Assembly (NCBI GenBank): GCA_937928235.1
Contig: CALEZE010000116.1
Coordinates: 1 to 17,630 of the forward strand
Origin: an uncultured bacterium
Lineage (GTDB): Bacteria; Patescibacteriota; Microgenomatia; UBA8517
Reading direction: 5' to 3'
DNA length: 17,630 nt
Shown here piece after piece: positions 1 to 8,307 of this stretch. The notes under the pieces are model-generated. The model did no database searches. It was not told where the DNA came from and worked only from the letters and a program-made list of their open reading frames with translations. A program made the position numbers and the translations under genes. Every line of letters begins with the position of its first letter. Position 1 is the stretch's first letter.

Positions 1-875
1 TATTGTTTTTTTATTTCCTTTTCCCTTACGGCTGGTGGTTTCTTTATGATCAATTTAAGTTTTTTGGAGTCAGAAAGTTTCACTATTTTCTTTGCCAAAT
101 TAACAACCTTTATTGGCTTGCCAGAGCCAATATTAAAGACTCTTATCCTTTTCTTCTCCAAGAGTTTCTTTTCCACTAACGCAAGATAAGCATCTACGGC
201 GTCGTCAATATATAAAAAGTCCCTAACTGCACCAAAATCCCACATCACGGGGTTTTTCCCCTCAATAACTGATTCAATTAATTTTGGCACAAGCCGCGTC
301 ATGTTTGTATCCCCTGGACCGTACAAATTTACAAACCTAGGAACCTCCACTGGAAGACCGTAGGTGTCGGCAAATGATTGTGCTAAAAGATCCGCACATG
401 CCTTACTTGTCTCATATGGCCTGGAAGGCTGTGGATAATATTCTTCTTTGTACGGCAAGTTCGGATTATCCCCATAAACATGTGTTGAAGAGGCAACGAT
501 TACTTTCTTCACCTTGTTCTGTCTTGCTGCTTCCAAAACATTCCAGGTTCCTTTTACATTTACTTCAAATGTTTCTATTGGCGACTCTTCCCCCACCTCG
601 ACAATTGGTTGTGCCGCAAGGTGGAAAACCACTTCAACCTTGTTCCTTTTAATTACTTTGTTAACTGTCTCAAAATCCTTAACACTTCCTTTCTCCTGCT
701 TGTAAATTTTCCCAACCAATTTCTCAAGGGCAAGAAGTGATGGTTTTTTTATCTTTCCTCTAGTGAAAGTAACCACCTCCGCACCTTCCTCTATTAATCT
801 TTTAGCAAGGTTTGCCCCAACAAAACCATTAGCCCCTGTAACCAAAACTCTTTTTTTGTTCCAAAACTTACTCAT
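1..875 (-). CDS. Extended SDR nucleotide-sugar epimerase/dehydratase, C-terminus cut by window edge
   Basis: An NAD(P)-dependent sugar-nucleotide enzyme, probably cytoplasmic, that would supply a modified activated sugar to the neighbouring transferases. From the ATG at 875 the frame stays open to base 1, giving 291 codons. Residues 13-20 are TGANGFVG, the GxxGxxG dinucleotide site of a Rossmann fold. HLAAQ follows at 85-89. The catalytic region is ASSTHVYG (128-135) with Y154-E-T-S-K158. RFVNLYGPGD (180-189) and RDFLYIDDAVDAY (218-230) are typical of the extended SDR substrate half. The overall pattern recalls CDP-glucose or GDP-mannose 4,6-dehydratase relatives. However, the Ser/Thr-Asp-Glu/Lys motif of dehydratases reads S-T-H here, so an epimerase is equally possible. 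The start forms an ATGA overlap with the upstream GT2 stop, indicating coupled translation. Only the C-terminal tail is missing. The SDR family is certain; the sugar is not. Confidence 0.9.
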   Translation of the reverse strand, partial: MSKFWNKKRVLVTGANGFVGANLAKRLIEEGAEVVTFTRGKIKKPSLLALEKLVGKIYKQEKGSVKDFETVNKVIKRNKVEVVFHLAAQPIVEVGEESPIETFEVNVKGTWNVLEAARQNKVKKVIVASSTHVYGDNPNLPYKEEYYPQPSRPYETSKACADLLAQSFADTYGLPVEVPRFVNLYGPGDTNMTRLVPKLIESVIEGKNPVMWDFGAVRDFLYIDDAVDAYLALVEKKLLEKKRIRVFNIGSGKPIKVVNLAKKIVKLSDSKKLKLIIKKPPAVREKEIKKQ

Positions 876-1888
876 TTTTTCAAAATTCTTTTTAATTCCT
901 CTTTAACTGTTGGCACACCGTAAACAAAAAGCATGGCAAAACTCATCAGAGGATGAATAAACCAAGCAGCATCTCTTACTTTCACAAATCCTTTAATCGC
1001 ATCCCAGGTGGGCACCATAAATGTGGATGCCACAAGAATGTATTTTATCAGCTTTGTCCTGTCTTTTTTAGGTTCATAGACACTAAAACGGCGTTTACTA
1101 AAATCCTGAAAATGATAAATCTCTATATATTTTTTCCGTCGCATTAGAAAAGGGATAACTTTGTTGTTTGTAAGGTGGATAATGGTATCTTTGACGCTTG
1201 CATATTTGTCAAAACCTTTGTTTATCAAGTCCACATGCACATCTATGTGGAAAAATTCCCCAACCCCGGCTTTCGCCTCTTTAAGTAAAAGTTTCCGCCT
1301 AACCAATGCGCCGTTTCCCCCAAGGGCTGGTACCTCCCCTGGTGAGTGTTTGACTAAGTAGTAGCTACCTTTGTCTTTCGCCTTCCCCCAAAGATTGTAC
1401 TTATCAAATGCATAAGAAAGATGGTTGTTTTTCCCAAAGTAATAAGGAACCGGGTCACTCCCACCGACTAAAGCAAAATACCTATCCAGAAGGGTCATCT
1501 TGGGATCATAATGGAAACGCAAAGGCTCCGCACTAACAAGTTCCGGCTCTTCGCCAAAAGGCCTCACCATTCTCTTCAACCATTTTTTGTGAGGTAGAAT
1601 ATTGTCGTGGTCCAAAAGAAGAAGAAGTTCGTTCTTGGCCCTGTTGACCCCTACTGACTTGTTGTATTCTGCTCCTTGTAAATCTGCTGGGACTTTTATC
1701 AATCGTGGTTTAAATTGTTTAATCAAAGAAAGCGTTTTATCTGTGCTTCCCCCGTCTACAACAACAATCTCTATTTTGTTTTGTGGATAATCTTGTTCCC
1801 TAACACTCGCGAGCGCATCCGCTATGGTGCGCTCTGAGTTGAAAGTTGTTACAACTACAGAAATTGTTGGTAGTTTATTTTTTGCCAT
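872..1888 (-). CDS. GT2 family glycosyltransferase
   Basis: A 338-residue inverting GT-A fold glycosyltransferase that would add a sugar from a nucleotide donor to a lipid-linked acceptor at the inner membrane face. The N-terminal strand ISVVVTTFNSE (9-19) and VVVDGGSTDKT (42-52) form the nucleotide-binding half. DHD at 93-95 fits the metal-binding DXD position. GGNGALVRR (190-198) and the acidic HIDVHVD stretch (214-220) occupy the place where GT2 enzymes carry acceptor-site and catalytic-base residues; I cannot name the base with certainty. Two hydrophobic stretches near the C-terminus (about 281-294 and 308-325) suggest membrane association. The ATG at 1888 lies 14 bases inside the end of the upstream GT4 gene, and the stop overlaps the SDR start as ATGA. 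No good Shine-Dalgarno precedes it, so translation is probably coupled. Donor and acceptor are unknown. Confidence 0.9.
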   Translation of the reverse strand: MAKNKLPTISVVVTTFNSERTIADALASVREQDYPQNKIEIVVVDGGSTDKTLSLIKQFKPRLIKVPADLQGAEYNKSVGVNRAKNELLLLLDHDNILPHKKWLKRMVRPFGEEPELVSAEPLRFHYDPKMTLLDRYFALVGGSDPVPYYFGKNNHLSYAFDKYNLWGKAKDKGSYYLVKHSPGEVPALGGNGALVRRKLLLKEAKAGVGEFFHIDVHVDLINKGFDKYASVKDTIIHLTNNKVIPFLMRRKKYIEIYHFQDFSKRRFSVYEPKKDRTKLIKYILVASTFMVPTWDAIKGFVKVRDAAWFIHPLMSFAMLFVYGVPTVKEELKRILKK

Positions 1889-3008
1889 TTGAGATTTTCT
1901 CGACTAATTTAAGACTTAGCTCCCTTGATTTGTCCCAATCAAAGTTTTTGCTCCAACGAACTGCTCCTTCGGAAAGCTTCTTGTATTTAGCCGTATCATT
2001 TAACAAACTCTCAATCTCTTCTGCCAATATCGATGGTGAGTTTTCTCTTGTTATTATCCCACTTTGTCCATCACTCACCGAATCTACCAACCCTGCTGAA
2101 TTATAAGCAACAACCGGTGTCCCAACCGAATTTGCTTCAATGTTAACCAGACCCCACCCTTCTCTAATAGACGGGTTAATTAAAATATCCGTTTTTGCCA
2201 ACAGTTCAAATTTCTTTTTGTTACTAACATGTCCCCAAAACTTTACACTTCCCAAAAGCCCAAGTTTTTTGGTAAGCCTTTTAATACGGCCTTCGTAAGA
2301 TTTAGTTTCGGCCCTACCTGTCACCCAAAAGCGATATTTACCAAAATCTTTCAAAAGAGAGAAAGCATGAAGCGCATCTTCTATCCCCTTGTCTTTGGAA
2401 ATAATCCCCAGGTAAGTAACAGTTTTTACATCTGACATCTTAGATCGAATATCTGTAGCCTTGCCCGCCAAGATAACACCGTGTGGTACAACTGTAATTT
2501 TTTTGACTGGTATCCCCAATTCGGCAACTTCCCCTTTTGCCGAGGCAGATCCCGTCATAAAATAAGTATTCTTATACAAAAGGAAGATGGCAGGTTCTAG
2601 TAAATAGCCCAACAATCCAACAAGCCAGTTAAGAGGTGTGGGAAGGGGGTTAGTAAACCAAACCTCCCGCGCGGGCTCCTGGATAACTGCCAGTTTTGGC
2701 TTACTAACAAAAAGCGGAGTAAAAAAGGGTATGCCATGAAACTGGTCCACCACAAAATCAAAATTTTTTCTGTTTTTAAGATAATAAAAAAAACCAGCAA
2801 CTTGCACACCCAAATACTGCGAGCCATTGCGAATTATTTTTATACCGTCTAGACTCTCCTCTTCCCTCAATCCGTCTTGGTAAGATGCAAAGAGTGTAAC
2901 CGAGTGACCTTTCGCCACCCAGCCCTTCATGTGTTCGTGCATCACCTGCTCTGCCCCTCCAGCCAAGGGGTGCTTCGGGTCACGCCAAGAAAAAACTAAA
3001 ATGTTCAT
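1875..3008 (-). CDS. GT4 family glycosyltransferase
   Basis: A 377-residue retaining GT-B transferase expected to work in the cytoplasm on a lipid-linked glycan. The acceptor domain begins MNILVFSWRDPKHPLAGGAE, with the glycine loop at 17-20. VVPHGV (173-178) marks the start of the donor domain. EGWGLVNIE (283-291) is the EX7E motif that binds the nucleotide sugar in GT4 enzymes. I chose the ATG at 3008 because it forms a TAATG overlap with the stop of the upstream gene and starts directly at the conserved first strand. An in-frame GTG at 3026 would add six residues and lie further inside that gene. A GGAG sits about 12 bases before the ATG, rather far for a strong site. The 3' end overlaps the next gene by 14 bases. 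Sugar specificity cannot be read from the sequence. Confidence 0.92.
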   Translation of the reverse strand: MNILVFSWRDPKHPLAGGAEQVMHEHMKGWVAKGHSVTLFASYQDGLREEESLDGIKIIRNGSQYLGVQVAGFFYYLKNRKNFDFVVDQFHGIPFFTPLFVSKPKLAVIQEPAREVWFTNPLPTPLNWLVGLLGYLLEPAIFLLYKNTYFMTGSASAKGEVAELGIPVKKITVVPHGVILAGKATDIRSKMSDVKTVTYLGIISKDKGIEDALHAFSLLKDFGKYRFWVTGRAETKSYEGRIKRLTKKLGLLGSVKFWGHVSNKKKFELLAKTDILINPSIREGWGLVNIEANSVGTPVVAYNSAGLVDSVSDGQSGIITRENSPSILAEEIESLLNDTAKYKKLSEGAVRWSKNFDWDKSRELSLKLVEKISNGKK

Positions 3009-5044
3009 TATTCTTTTACTCTCCACACCTCTGCGTTTGCATTGGCATAAACAAGCTCGATGTTAAGGTCTCCTGGGGAAAATGGTGGGCTTTCTTTGTA
3101 GTCTTCATACTTCACTACATAGATATACTTGGCATTTAACTTTTCAAATTCCTCACGGGCAACCTGCTGGTTCTCCGCTACAAATACAGACTCGTTGTAT
3201 ACAACCCGCTTTCCCGCTCTTTTCGTAACATAGCTTCTCTCGTTAGCAAATACTGCTGGTTTAAATTCTGTCTGGTATTCGCATGCAAGACATTCCCTAT
3301 TAACAACAACTACCTTTCCTTCTGGTAAGACCGATAGGCGATAAAGTGCGGCCACTTCTTCCTGGCTTACGAAATATGTTGTGCTGTTTTGGTTAAACCA
3401 TCTTGCTACTAAAAATAGGGTGGGGACAATTAATAAAGTTAGCCCCAACATTTTTGCCTTTTCGCTTATTTTCAAAAATCTTATTCCAAAACCAGCCACA
3501 ATAAACAATATGACCAATAACGCCAAGAGTGCCATAACCCTTCTTGTTGCAAGAAGATGTTTGGCTTCTGAGGTGAGCCCTTTTATTAAAAGTCCTTCTT
3601 CCGGAACCAGCCATTCGTCTTCAACTACTATTATTGCCCCTTCTTCTGTTTCGTTTACAGTAAGCGCGTAACTTTCCCTTATAACCCGCGGCACACTCAA
3701 CTTTTCAATTCCAGAGAACAAAATTTCCTTTTCCGAAAAATTAATTGTTGCCCCAGAATCAAAAGCCAGAAGAACTCCGTTCTCGCTTCTGTCGGCAGAA
3801 ATTATCTCTCCAGTGTTTTCAATCTTCCAAACATTGTCCTTCGAAGAAACTTCATCTAAATACGAGGGGGTGTTTATTGAGAGTCTGTATTCTTTGTTAG
3901 GAGAGATGCTATACGGATCCACCAAGCTGGAGTGGTAAGACCTAAAATCAAAAAGGGTAAAATCTTCTCCCTCGCTTCTTGCACCAACCCTGTAATGTGG
4001 TGACTGGTACCATAGTGTTCTGGGAGCATCCACTTCCAACAAATCTTCCGACTCAATAAGGTGGTCTGGGCTAAGACCGGGAAAAGCTTGCTTATACCAT
4101 TCCGCAAACTCCGACATGGTGACTACGGCCATTTCTGCAGATTCTTGCAAGTCTCGCGCAATACCGAGCTGCTTGGCATATTCTCTTCCATAAGTTTCAG
4201 GTTGCAAATCCCCTTCTAGACCTATGGTTATTTGTCCGTATTTATTTCCATTTGTCTTAGCAAACAAGTTAACAAGTTTTTCAAAATACTCAGTAGGTAG
4301 ACCAATTTCCGTTATTGAATAATCTTGGGTGCTATAAAGACTGCTGAAGTATCCGTGATAAGGATCTCTCGGTGCCCATTGAATATTTACAACTCCAAGT
4401 TTATTTTCTTCACTTGTTGCAGGAACTGCTGGGTGGTTACGACTCACATAAAAAGGCATCCCCCAATATTGCCCCCACACTTGGTATCCATCTGTGGAGA
4501 ACTGGTCTGCAACTCCAAGATTTACAGTCACTCCATACTTTTCAGCCATATAAGAGAGCGAAAAAGCATCCGTCCACCAAGAACCAACAGAAGTGGGATA
4601 GTATCCAAATCTCTCATAAAACTCAGCAAAGAGTGTGTCTATTAATAGTATTCTTTCCTCTTGGTTATAGCCGGACAGAAAAACGCTTGTTGCGTGATGC
4701 CAGAAATCTGTGTCGTTGTAGGCAACTCCTGCAGCCTCTGCAAAACCCGGGGTAATTTCCAACCACAAGCCCAATTCCTGGTTTTCCCCCATAGATTGTG
4801 TAACACGAAACACCCCTGAGTGAACCAGCGCATCATATGTTAGAAGCCAAGTCGCGGGAAGGCCTGACTCTTGAACAGCAGTGTGCTGGGCTGACACACT
4901 TTCGCCAGGATCCTTGGTGTACCTCGAAATCCGAACAGGGTTAACGACATTTATGAATTGATTTTCTGCCGCGTTAACTGGCCTTGGATAAAACAACAAA
5001 AGGGCGCCCATTAAAACTGCGAATAGGAAGCGAACAAATTTCAT
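3008..5044 (-). CDS. Secreted, membrane-anchored polysaccharide-deacetylase-like (beta/alpha barrel) protein
   Basis: A 678-residue protein I recognise only at fold level. Residues 1-25 are a signal peptide with a basic start, a hydrophobic core and a VNA cleavage site. The segment of about 60-330 resembles the glycoside hydrolase/deacetylase barrel of the NodB/GH57 type: LPATWLLTYDAL, then ELGLWLEITPGFA, then FGYYPTSVGSWW and the start of the next helix. The usual NodB Asp-Asp and His-x3-His metal motifs are not evident, so catalysis is uncertain. A mostly beta region of about 345-490 follows. Two membrane segments (about 503-524 and 532-550) come next, and a C-terminal domain (551-678) contains a CLAC pair at 585-588 and ends in a GT-C-like tail. 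The likely place of action is outside the membrane, on the exported glycan. Both ends overlap neighbours: ATGA with the DPM1-like gene upstream and TAATG with the GT4 gene downstream. The purine-rich AAGAAG before the ATG at 5044 is only a weak ribosome site. Confidence 0.75.
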   Translation of the reverse strand: MKFVRFLFAVLMGALLLFYPRPVNAAENQFINVVNPVRISRYTKDPGESVSAQHTAVQESGLPATWLLTYDALVHSGVFRVTQSMGENQELGLWLEITPGFAEAAGVAYNDTDFWHHATSVFLSGYNQEERILLIDTLFAEFYERFGYYPTSVGSWWTDAFSLSYMAEKYGVTVNLGVADQFSTDGYQVWGQYWGMPFYVSRNHPAVPATSEENKLGVVNIQWAPRDPYHGYFSSLYSTQDYSITEIGLPTEYFEKLVNLFAKTNGNKYGQITIGLEGDLQPETYGREYAKQLGIARDLQESAEMAVVTMSEFAEWYKQAFPGLSPDHLIESEDLLEVDAPRTLWYQSPHYRVGARSEGEDFTLFDFRSYHSSLVDPYSISPNKEYRLSINTPSYLDEVSSKDNVWKIENTGEIISADRSENGVLLAFDSGATINFSEKEILFSGIEKLSVPRVIRESYALTVNETEEGAIIVVEDEWLVPEEGLLIKGLTSEAKHLLATRRVMALLALLVILFIVAGFGIRFLKISEKAKMLGLTLLIVPTLFLVARWFNQNSTTYFVSQEEVAALYRLSVLPEGKVVVVNRECLACEYQTEFKPAVFANERSYVTKRAGKRVVYNESVFVAENQQVAREEFEKLNAKYIYVVKYEDYKESPPFSPGDLNIELVYANANAEVWRVKE

Positions 5045-5862
5045 GACTTCTTTTTAAGAGACTTGTATTCGGGGGCAAACCAATTCTGTCTATTTTTATC
5101 ATCGTAATAGCGCAATATATATAGTCTGTAAAACACCGCTAGAGTATCCTGGAACATGCTTAGCACTGTTTTTATAAAACCTTTTGAGGCAATTGTTGAA
5201 ACACCACCTTTAAATTCCATCTTTATTTCCACTGGTGCTTCGTAAATTCTTGTGTACCCTAGATGGCGAGCAACTGAAAGCATTTCTATATCAAAAGCAA
5301 ATTCTTTCACTAAAAGTCTGGGGAGTACTTTTTTAAGGACTCCCTTTCTAAAAAATTTAAGCCCTACTTGAGTGTCTTTTACATTGAGACCGAAAAGCAT
5401 TCTGACAATGGTTTGGTAACCCAAGGACAAAAGCTTTCTTTGCCAAGGGAAACTTACCTTGCTCGCAGGATGCCTTTTAGACCCAACAACAATGTCTGCC
5501 TTGTACCATTCCATGTGTTCCAAGAGCATCGAGAGCCCATTTGGGTTAAGTTCAATGCCGGCATCGATAAATCCAACAATATCGCCCTTACTTTCGCTCA
5601 TTCCATAGCGAACTGCATGACCTTTCCCCAAATTTTTTTCGTACCCTATTACGCGAACTTCTTTGTTTTTCTTGGCATAAGCCTTTGCGCGCTCAAAAGT
5701 TTTGTCGCGAGAGCCATCGTCTACACAAATAATTTCATAGGGGTGTCTTATTTCCGCAAGCACCGACTTTACCTTTGCGAGATTTTTTTCAATAAACTTT
5801 TCCGCCTGATAAGCGGGAACCACTACAGAAATTAGGCTTTTATTACTTATTTTTGAATTCAT
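5041..5862 (-). CDS. DPM1-like GT2: polyprenyl-phosphate sugar synthase
   Basis: A 273-residue GT2 enzyme of the dolichol-phosphate mannose synthase type, which moves a hexose from a nucleotide sugar to polyprenyl phosphate. That product is the donor class used by GT-C enzymes, of which this cluster has five or six. Motifs in order are ISVVVPAYQAE (11-21), CVDDGSRDKT (46-55), NLGKGHAVRYG (77-87), FIDAG (98-102), VGSKRHP (126-132) and DTQVGLKFF (163-171). The metal motif reads D-A-G instead of the canonical D-A-D. There is no clear C-terminal pair of membrane helices, only an amphipathic stretch (about 228-250), so this would be a soluble or peripheral type. The ATG at 5862 overlaps the flippase gene by 20 bases; a TTG at 5889 would add nine unlikely residues. 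The stop is an ATGA overlap with the next gene. A GT2 with another lipid acceptor is the main alternative. Confidence 0.85.
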   Translation of the reverse strand: MNSKISNKSLISVVVPAYQAEKFIEKNLAKVKSVLAEIRHPYEIICVDDGSRDKTFERAKAYAKKNKEVRVIGYEKNLGKGHAVRYGMSESKGDIVGFIDAGIELNPNGLSMLLEHMEWYKADIVVGSKRHPASKVSFPWQRKLLSLGYQTIVRMLFGLNVKDTQVGLKFFRKGVLKKVLPRLLVKEFAFDIEMLSVARHLGYTRIYEAPVEIKMEFKGGVSTIASKGFIKTVLSMFQDTLAVFYRLYILRYYDDKNRQNWFAPEYKSLKKKS

Positions 5863-7126
5863 AGCCAAAGTATATGAGAAGTGCCACAAGAAGGAAAGAA
5901 ACGCTCACTACAGAAACCCAAACCACCTGAGCTAGAGATGAGTGGAAAAAGTAAATTCCAAAGACCTGGAGGGCTGCTGCAACAGTCATTATATAAGCAA
6001 CTATAGTTTTTTCCCTTGATAAGAAATAGTTTGTAATAAACGAGGAAAGGGAGAAAAGAACCATAAAAACCCCAAAGAATGCGACCAGTCCGGATGCAGG
6101 AAGGTAAGCGTTACCAAAAAGTGCGCTTATGGCGAATTCTGGAAATAAATAAAACAAAAGAAGAATAAAAAGGGAGATTGCTAGGCTCAAAAAAAGACTA
6201 GTCAAGAAAACTTTTTTGGTGGAAGCACCTTTTGCAAACCTCTGTGAAGCAAGAGGAAACATTACAAGCGCAACTGGTGCGGTGCCGTAGTAAATCATTC
6301 TGCCGAGGGTGGAAACTGCGGCATAAAGCCCGGCGTCATATGAGGAAAAATAATGTTTCACCATGGCAACATCCGTCATAAAAAATGAGCTTGTGGCAAT
6401 GGATGACAAAAGAATAGGTACGGAATATTTTGCAAATTTCTTTCCTTGGGTAAACCTTCCTCCAGATTTTTTCATTCGAAAATCTTTAACAAATAGGTAG
6501 CTCAACAAAAATACTGTTACTGAGGCTACAAGCATCGCAAAAATCACACCACCCACAGAAAAACCTAAATAAACAAACAACAATCCGAGAACTAGGCGTA
6601 GTATTAACTCCGTATTACTCAAAACCACAACCTGCCAAAAACGGACCAGTCCGTGCAAGAAGGATCTGTAGACCAAAAGCGCGAAGGAGAAAAACATAGT
6701 TGGCGCAGCTATAAAAAAGATCTTGGTATCTATGTGAAGAAAAGAAGCAAGCATTGGAGAAAGTAAACCAACAACTACCGCTATGGCGAGTCCAATTTTA
6801 TATGTATAGCCATCAAGCCATTTAAATAAAGTTGTCTGCCCTTTCTTGTCCACAGACGCAACGAACTTTACGATAACCAAGCTTAAGAAAGAAAAAGTCG
6901 CACCGATAAGGCCTGTTGTAGCAATAAAGGCAGCAACTTCCGAATAAAGCGATGGCCCAAGGACCCTGCCCATCAGAAGGTGATAGGCATAGGCAACCAC
7001 ATTTGCCAAATTGCTTCCCACAAGCATTATCAAGCTTCCGGAAAATACGGGATTTTTGAAAAAGTTCCGAAGGGAAAGCCTTTGCTTAAATATTGAAAAT
7101 TCGTAAGTGAGAATTCTTTCTATCAT
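5843..7126 (-). CDS. Wzx/MATE-type polysaccharide flippase
   Basis: A 427-residue integral membrane protein with many hydrophobic helices from about residue 26 to 421, the size and pattern of the polysaccharide transporter branch of the MOP superfamily. It would flip the lipid-linked oligosaccharide made by the cytoplasmic transferases to the outer face. Supporting motifs are LMGRVLGPSLYSEVAAF (51-67), the first-helix signature of these flippases, and TDVAMVKHYFSSYDAGLYAA (251-270), which matches their mid-protein helix-loop. The hydrophilic loop at 214-231 separates the two halves. The ATG at 7126 makes an ATGA overlap with the stop of the PIG-V-like gene; the TTG at 7135 would sit deeper in that gene and is less likely. 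No strong Shine-Dalgarno is present. The 3' end overlaps the DPM1-like gene by 20 bases. Confidence 0.9.
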   Translation of the reverse strand: MIERILTYEFSIFKQRLSLRNFFKNPVFSGSLIMLVGSNLANVVAYAYHLLMGRVLGPSLYSEVAAFIATTGLIGATFSFLSLVIVKFVASVDKKGQTTLFKWLDGYTYKIGLAIAVVVGLLSPMLASFLHIDTKIFFIAAPTMFFSFALLVYRSFLHGLVRFWQVVVLSNTELILRLVLGLLFVYLGFSVGGVIFAMLVASVTVFLLSYLFVKDFRMKKSGGRFTQGKKFAKYSVPILLSSIATSSFFMTDVAMVKHYFSSYDAGLYAAVSTLGRMIYYGTAPVALVMFPLASQRFAKGASTKKVFLTSLFLSLAISLFILLLFYLFPEFAISALFGNAYLPASGLVAFFGVFMVLFSLSSFITNYFLSREKTIVAYIMTVAAALQVFGIYFFHSSLAQVVWVSVVSVSFLLVALLIYFGYEFKNK

Positions 7127-8307
7127 GAAACCCAATATCCTCGTGCAAAAAGTGCGGTAGCTAAACCTAAACTTATGAAAAGCATTGTAACAATAATCTG
7201 CTGAAGAAGTTTGGGCAATTTTTGATTGTACTGAGAAATAAGAATATAGGCAGGAAACAAAACGAGTGCGTAGCGTGGAAGCGAGGAAAAACTACCAGAA
7301 AAAGTGGGTGCGAGGTAGCCAAGGGTCAAGAACAAAGCGTAGCTCAATCGAAGTTTAAAAAAGGACAGAGCCGAAAGAGCAAGAAAAAGTCCTGCAACTA
7401 GAAATTCCAACCAACCCGTAAAAACAGATGGTAAGTATGAATAGTTAAGGTTCGGTAAAATTTTGAAAATATATCTGTAAAACACCTGAGGTAAAAGTAT
7501 CAGTTGACCCGATCTTTGTTCTCCAAAAACTTCGTTTAAAGATGTAAAAAACGCAAGAGGATCCCCTGTCCTAATTTCTAAAAAGTACATATAAGAAAAA
7601 AGGCCCACTGGTATCAAGAAGAGAGGAAGAGCTAAGGCCATTTTTTTCCAGTTGAATTTCAAATTTTTACTAATAACTTTCTGGGATATTGCATACTCTG
7701 CCAAGAGTGCGGGGAAAAGAATAATACCAATCGGTCTTGTTGCACTTGCGACCATTCCCAAAATGCCGGCCGCAAGGAAGTTTTTCTGTCTTGCAAAGTA
7801 AAAGCTCCAAATAGCCAGAGCAAAAAAAGTGCCCTCCGTATAAATGCTACCGAAGTAATAGCTGGTTGGAAAAAGTAGGAGAAATATCAAAACTTTTTTT
7901 ATGTTTTTTCTATTTAAATCAAGTGCAAGCAATTTCCAAAAACCAATTACCCCAAGAAGGAAAGCGGTGTGACTTACAAAAAGACCTGAAGAAAAGAATG
8001 AGTGTAAAGTCCTGGAGCCAAGGGTAAAAATTTTTATTAGAAGAGGATAAACCGGAAAGAAGAAATACCGCAGATTTGTATACCCATCTCTGGCAATTGA
8101 TAAATAGTGCTCGCCGTCAAAGTTCCCCCAACTCCAAAACCAGGGTGCGCCTTTGTAAAGACTCATACCCCCACCTAAGTAGTTTTCTTGTAAGGGGAGA
8201 AGCCTAACGGCAAAAAACACTAATACCAAAAGCAAAGCCCTCCATATAAAAAAACTTCCCAGTAAAAAGGGGTAGTCCACTTCACTCTTTTTTGTTCTTC
8301 TACTCAT
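7123..8307 (-). CDS. PIG-V-like GT-C mannosyltransferase
   Basis: A 394-residue multi-pass membrane protein of the GT-C superfamily. Motifs fit the PIG-V / GPI mannosyltransferase 2 family (PF04188): NFDGEHYLSIARDGY (62-76), with D64 in the first exoplasmic loop as the expected catalytic acid; FFFPVYPLL (82-90); FPTSYYFGSIYTEGTFF (146-162); and SATRPIGI (188-195). Family members transfer mannose from polyprenyl-phosphate mannose on the outer face, and the nearby DPM1-like gene could make the donor. That the sugar is mannose here is only a guess from family names. The ATG at 8307 lies 8 bases inside the upstream GT4 gene, and the stop is an ATGA overlap with the flippase start, so the three genes look translationally coupled. 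Confidence 0.85.
   Translation of the reverse strand: MSRRTKKSEVDYPFLLGSFFIWRALLLVLVFFAVRLLPLQENYLGGGMSLYKGAPWFWSWGNFDGEHYLSIARDGYTNLRYFFFPVYPLLIKIFTLGSRTLHSFFSSGLFVSHTAFLLGVIGFWKLLALDLNRKNIKKVLIFLLLFPTSYYFGSIYTEGTFFALAIWSFYFARQKNFLAAGILGMVASATRPIGIILFPALLAEYAISQKVISKNLKFNWKKMALALPLFLIPVGLFSYMYFLEIRTGDPLAFFTSLNEVFGEQRSGQLILLPQVFYRYIFKILPNLNYSYLPSVFTGWLEFLVAGLFLALSALSFFKLRLSYALFLTLGYLAPTFSGSFSSLPRYALVLFPAYILISQYNQKLPKLLQQIIVTMLFISLGLATALFARGYWVS

Noticed and set aside
374..705. Two short plus-strand frames near the left edge
   Set aside because: They oppose the SDR gene, which reads continuously from 875 to base 1 with YxxxK and other SDR motifs.
3009..3026. GTG at 3026 as the start of the GT4 gene
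   Set aside because: The ATG at 3008 begins exactly at the conserved first strand and gives a TAATG junction. The six extra residues add nothing family-like.
4325..4755. Two overlapping plus-strand frames of 106 and 127 codons
   Set aside because: Both are antisense to the barrel region of the deacetylase-like gene, with low-complexity translations and no plausible start site.
5368..5835. Open frame of 155 codons on the plus strand
   Set aside because: It lies wholly opposite the DPM1-like gene, whose catalytic motifs are intact. The plus-strand protein shows no recognisable domain, so it is a shadow of coding bias.
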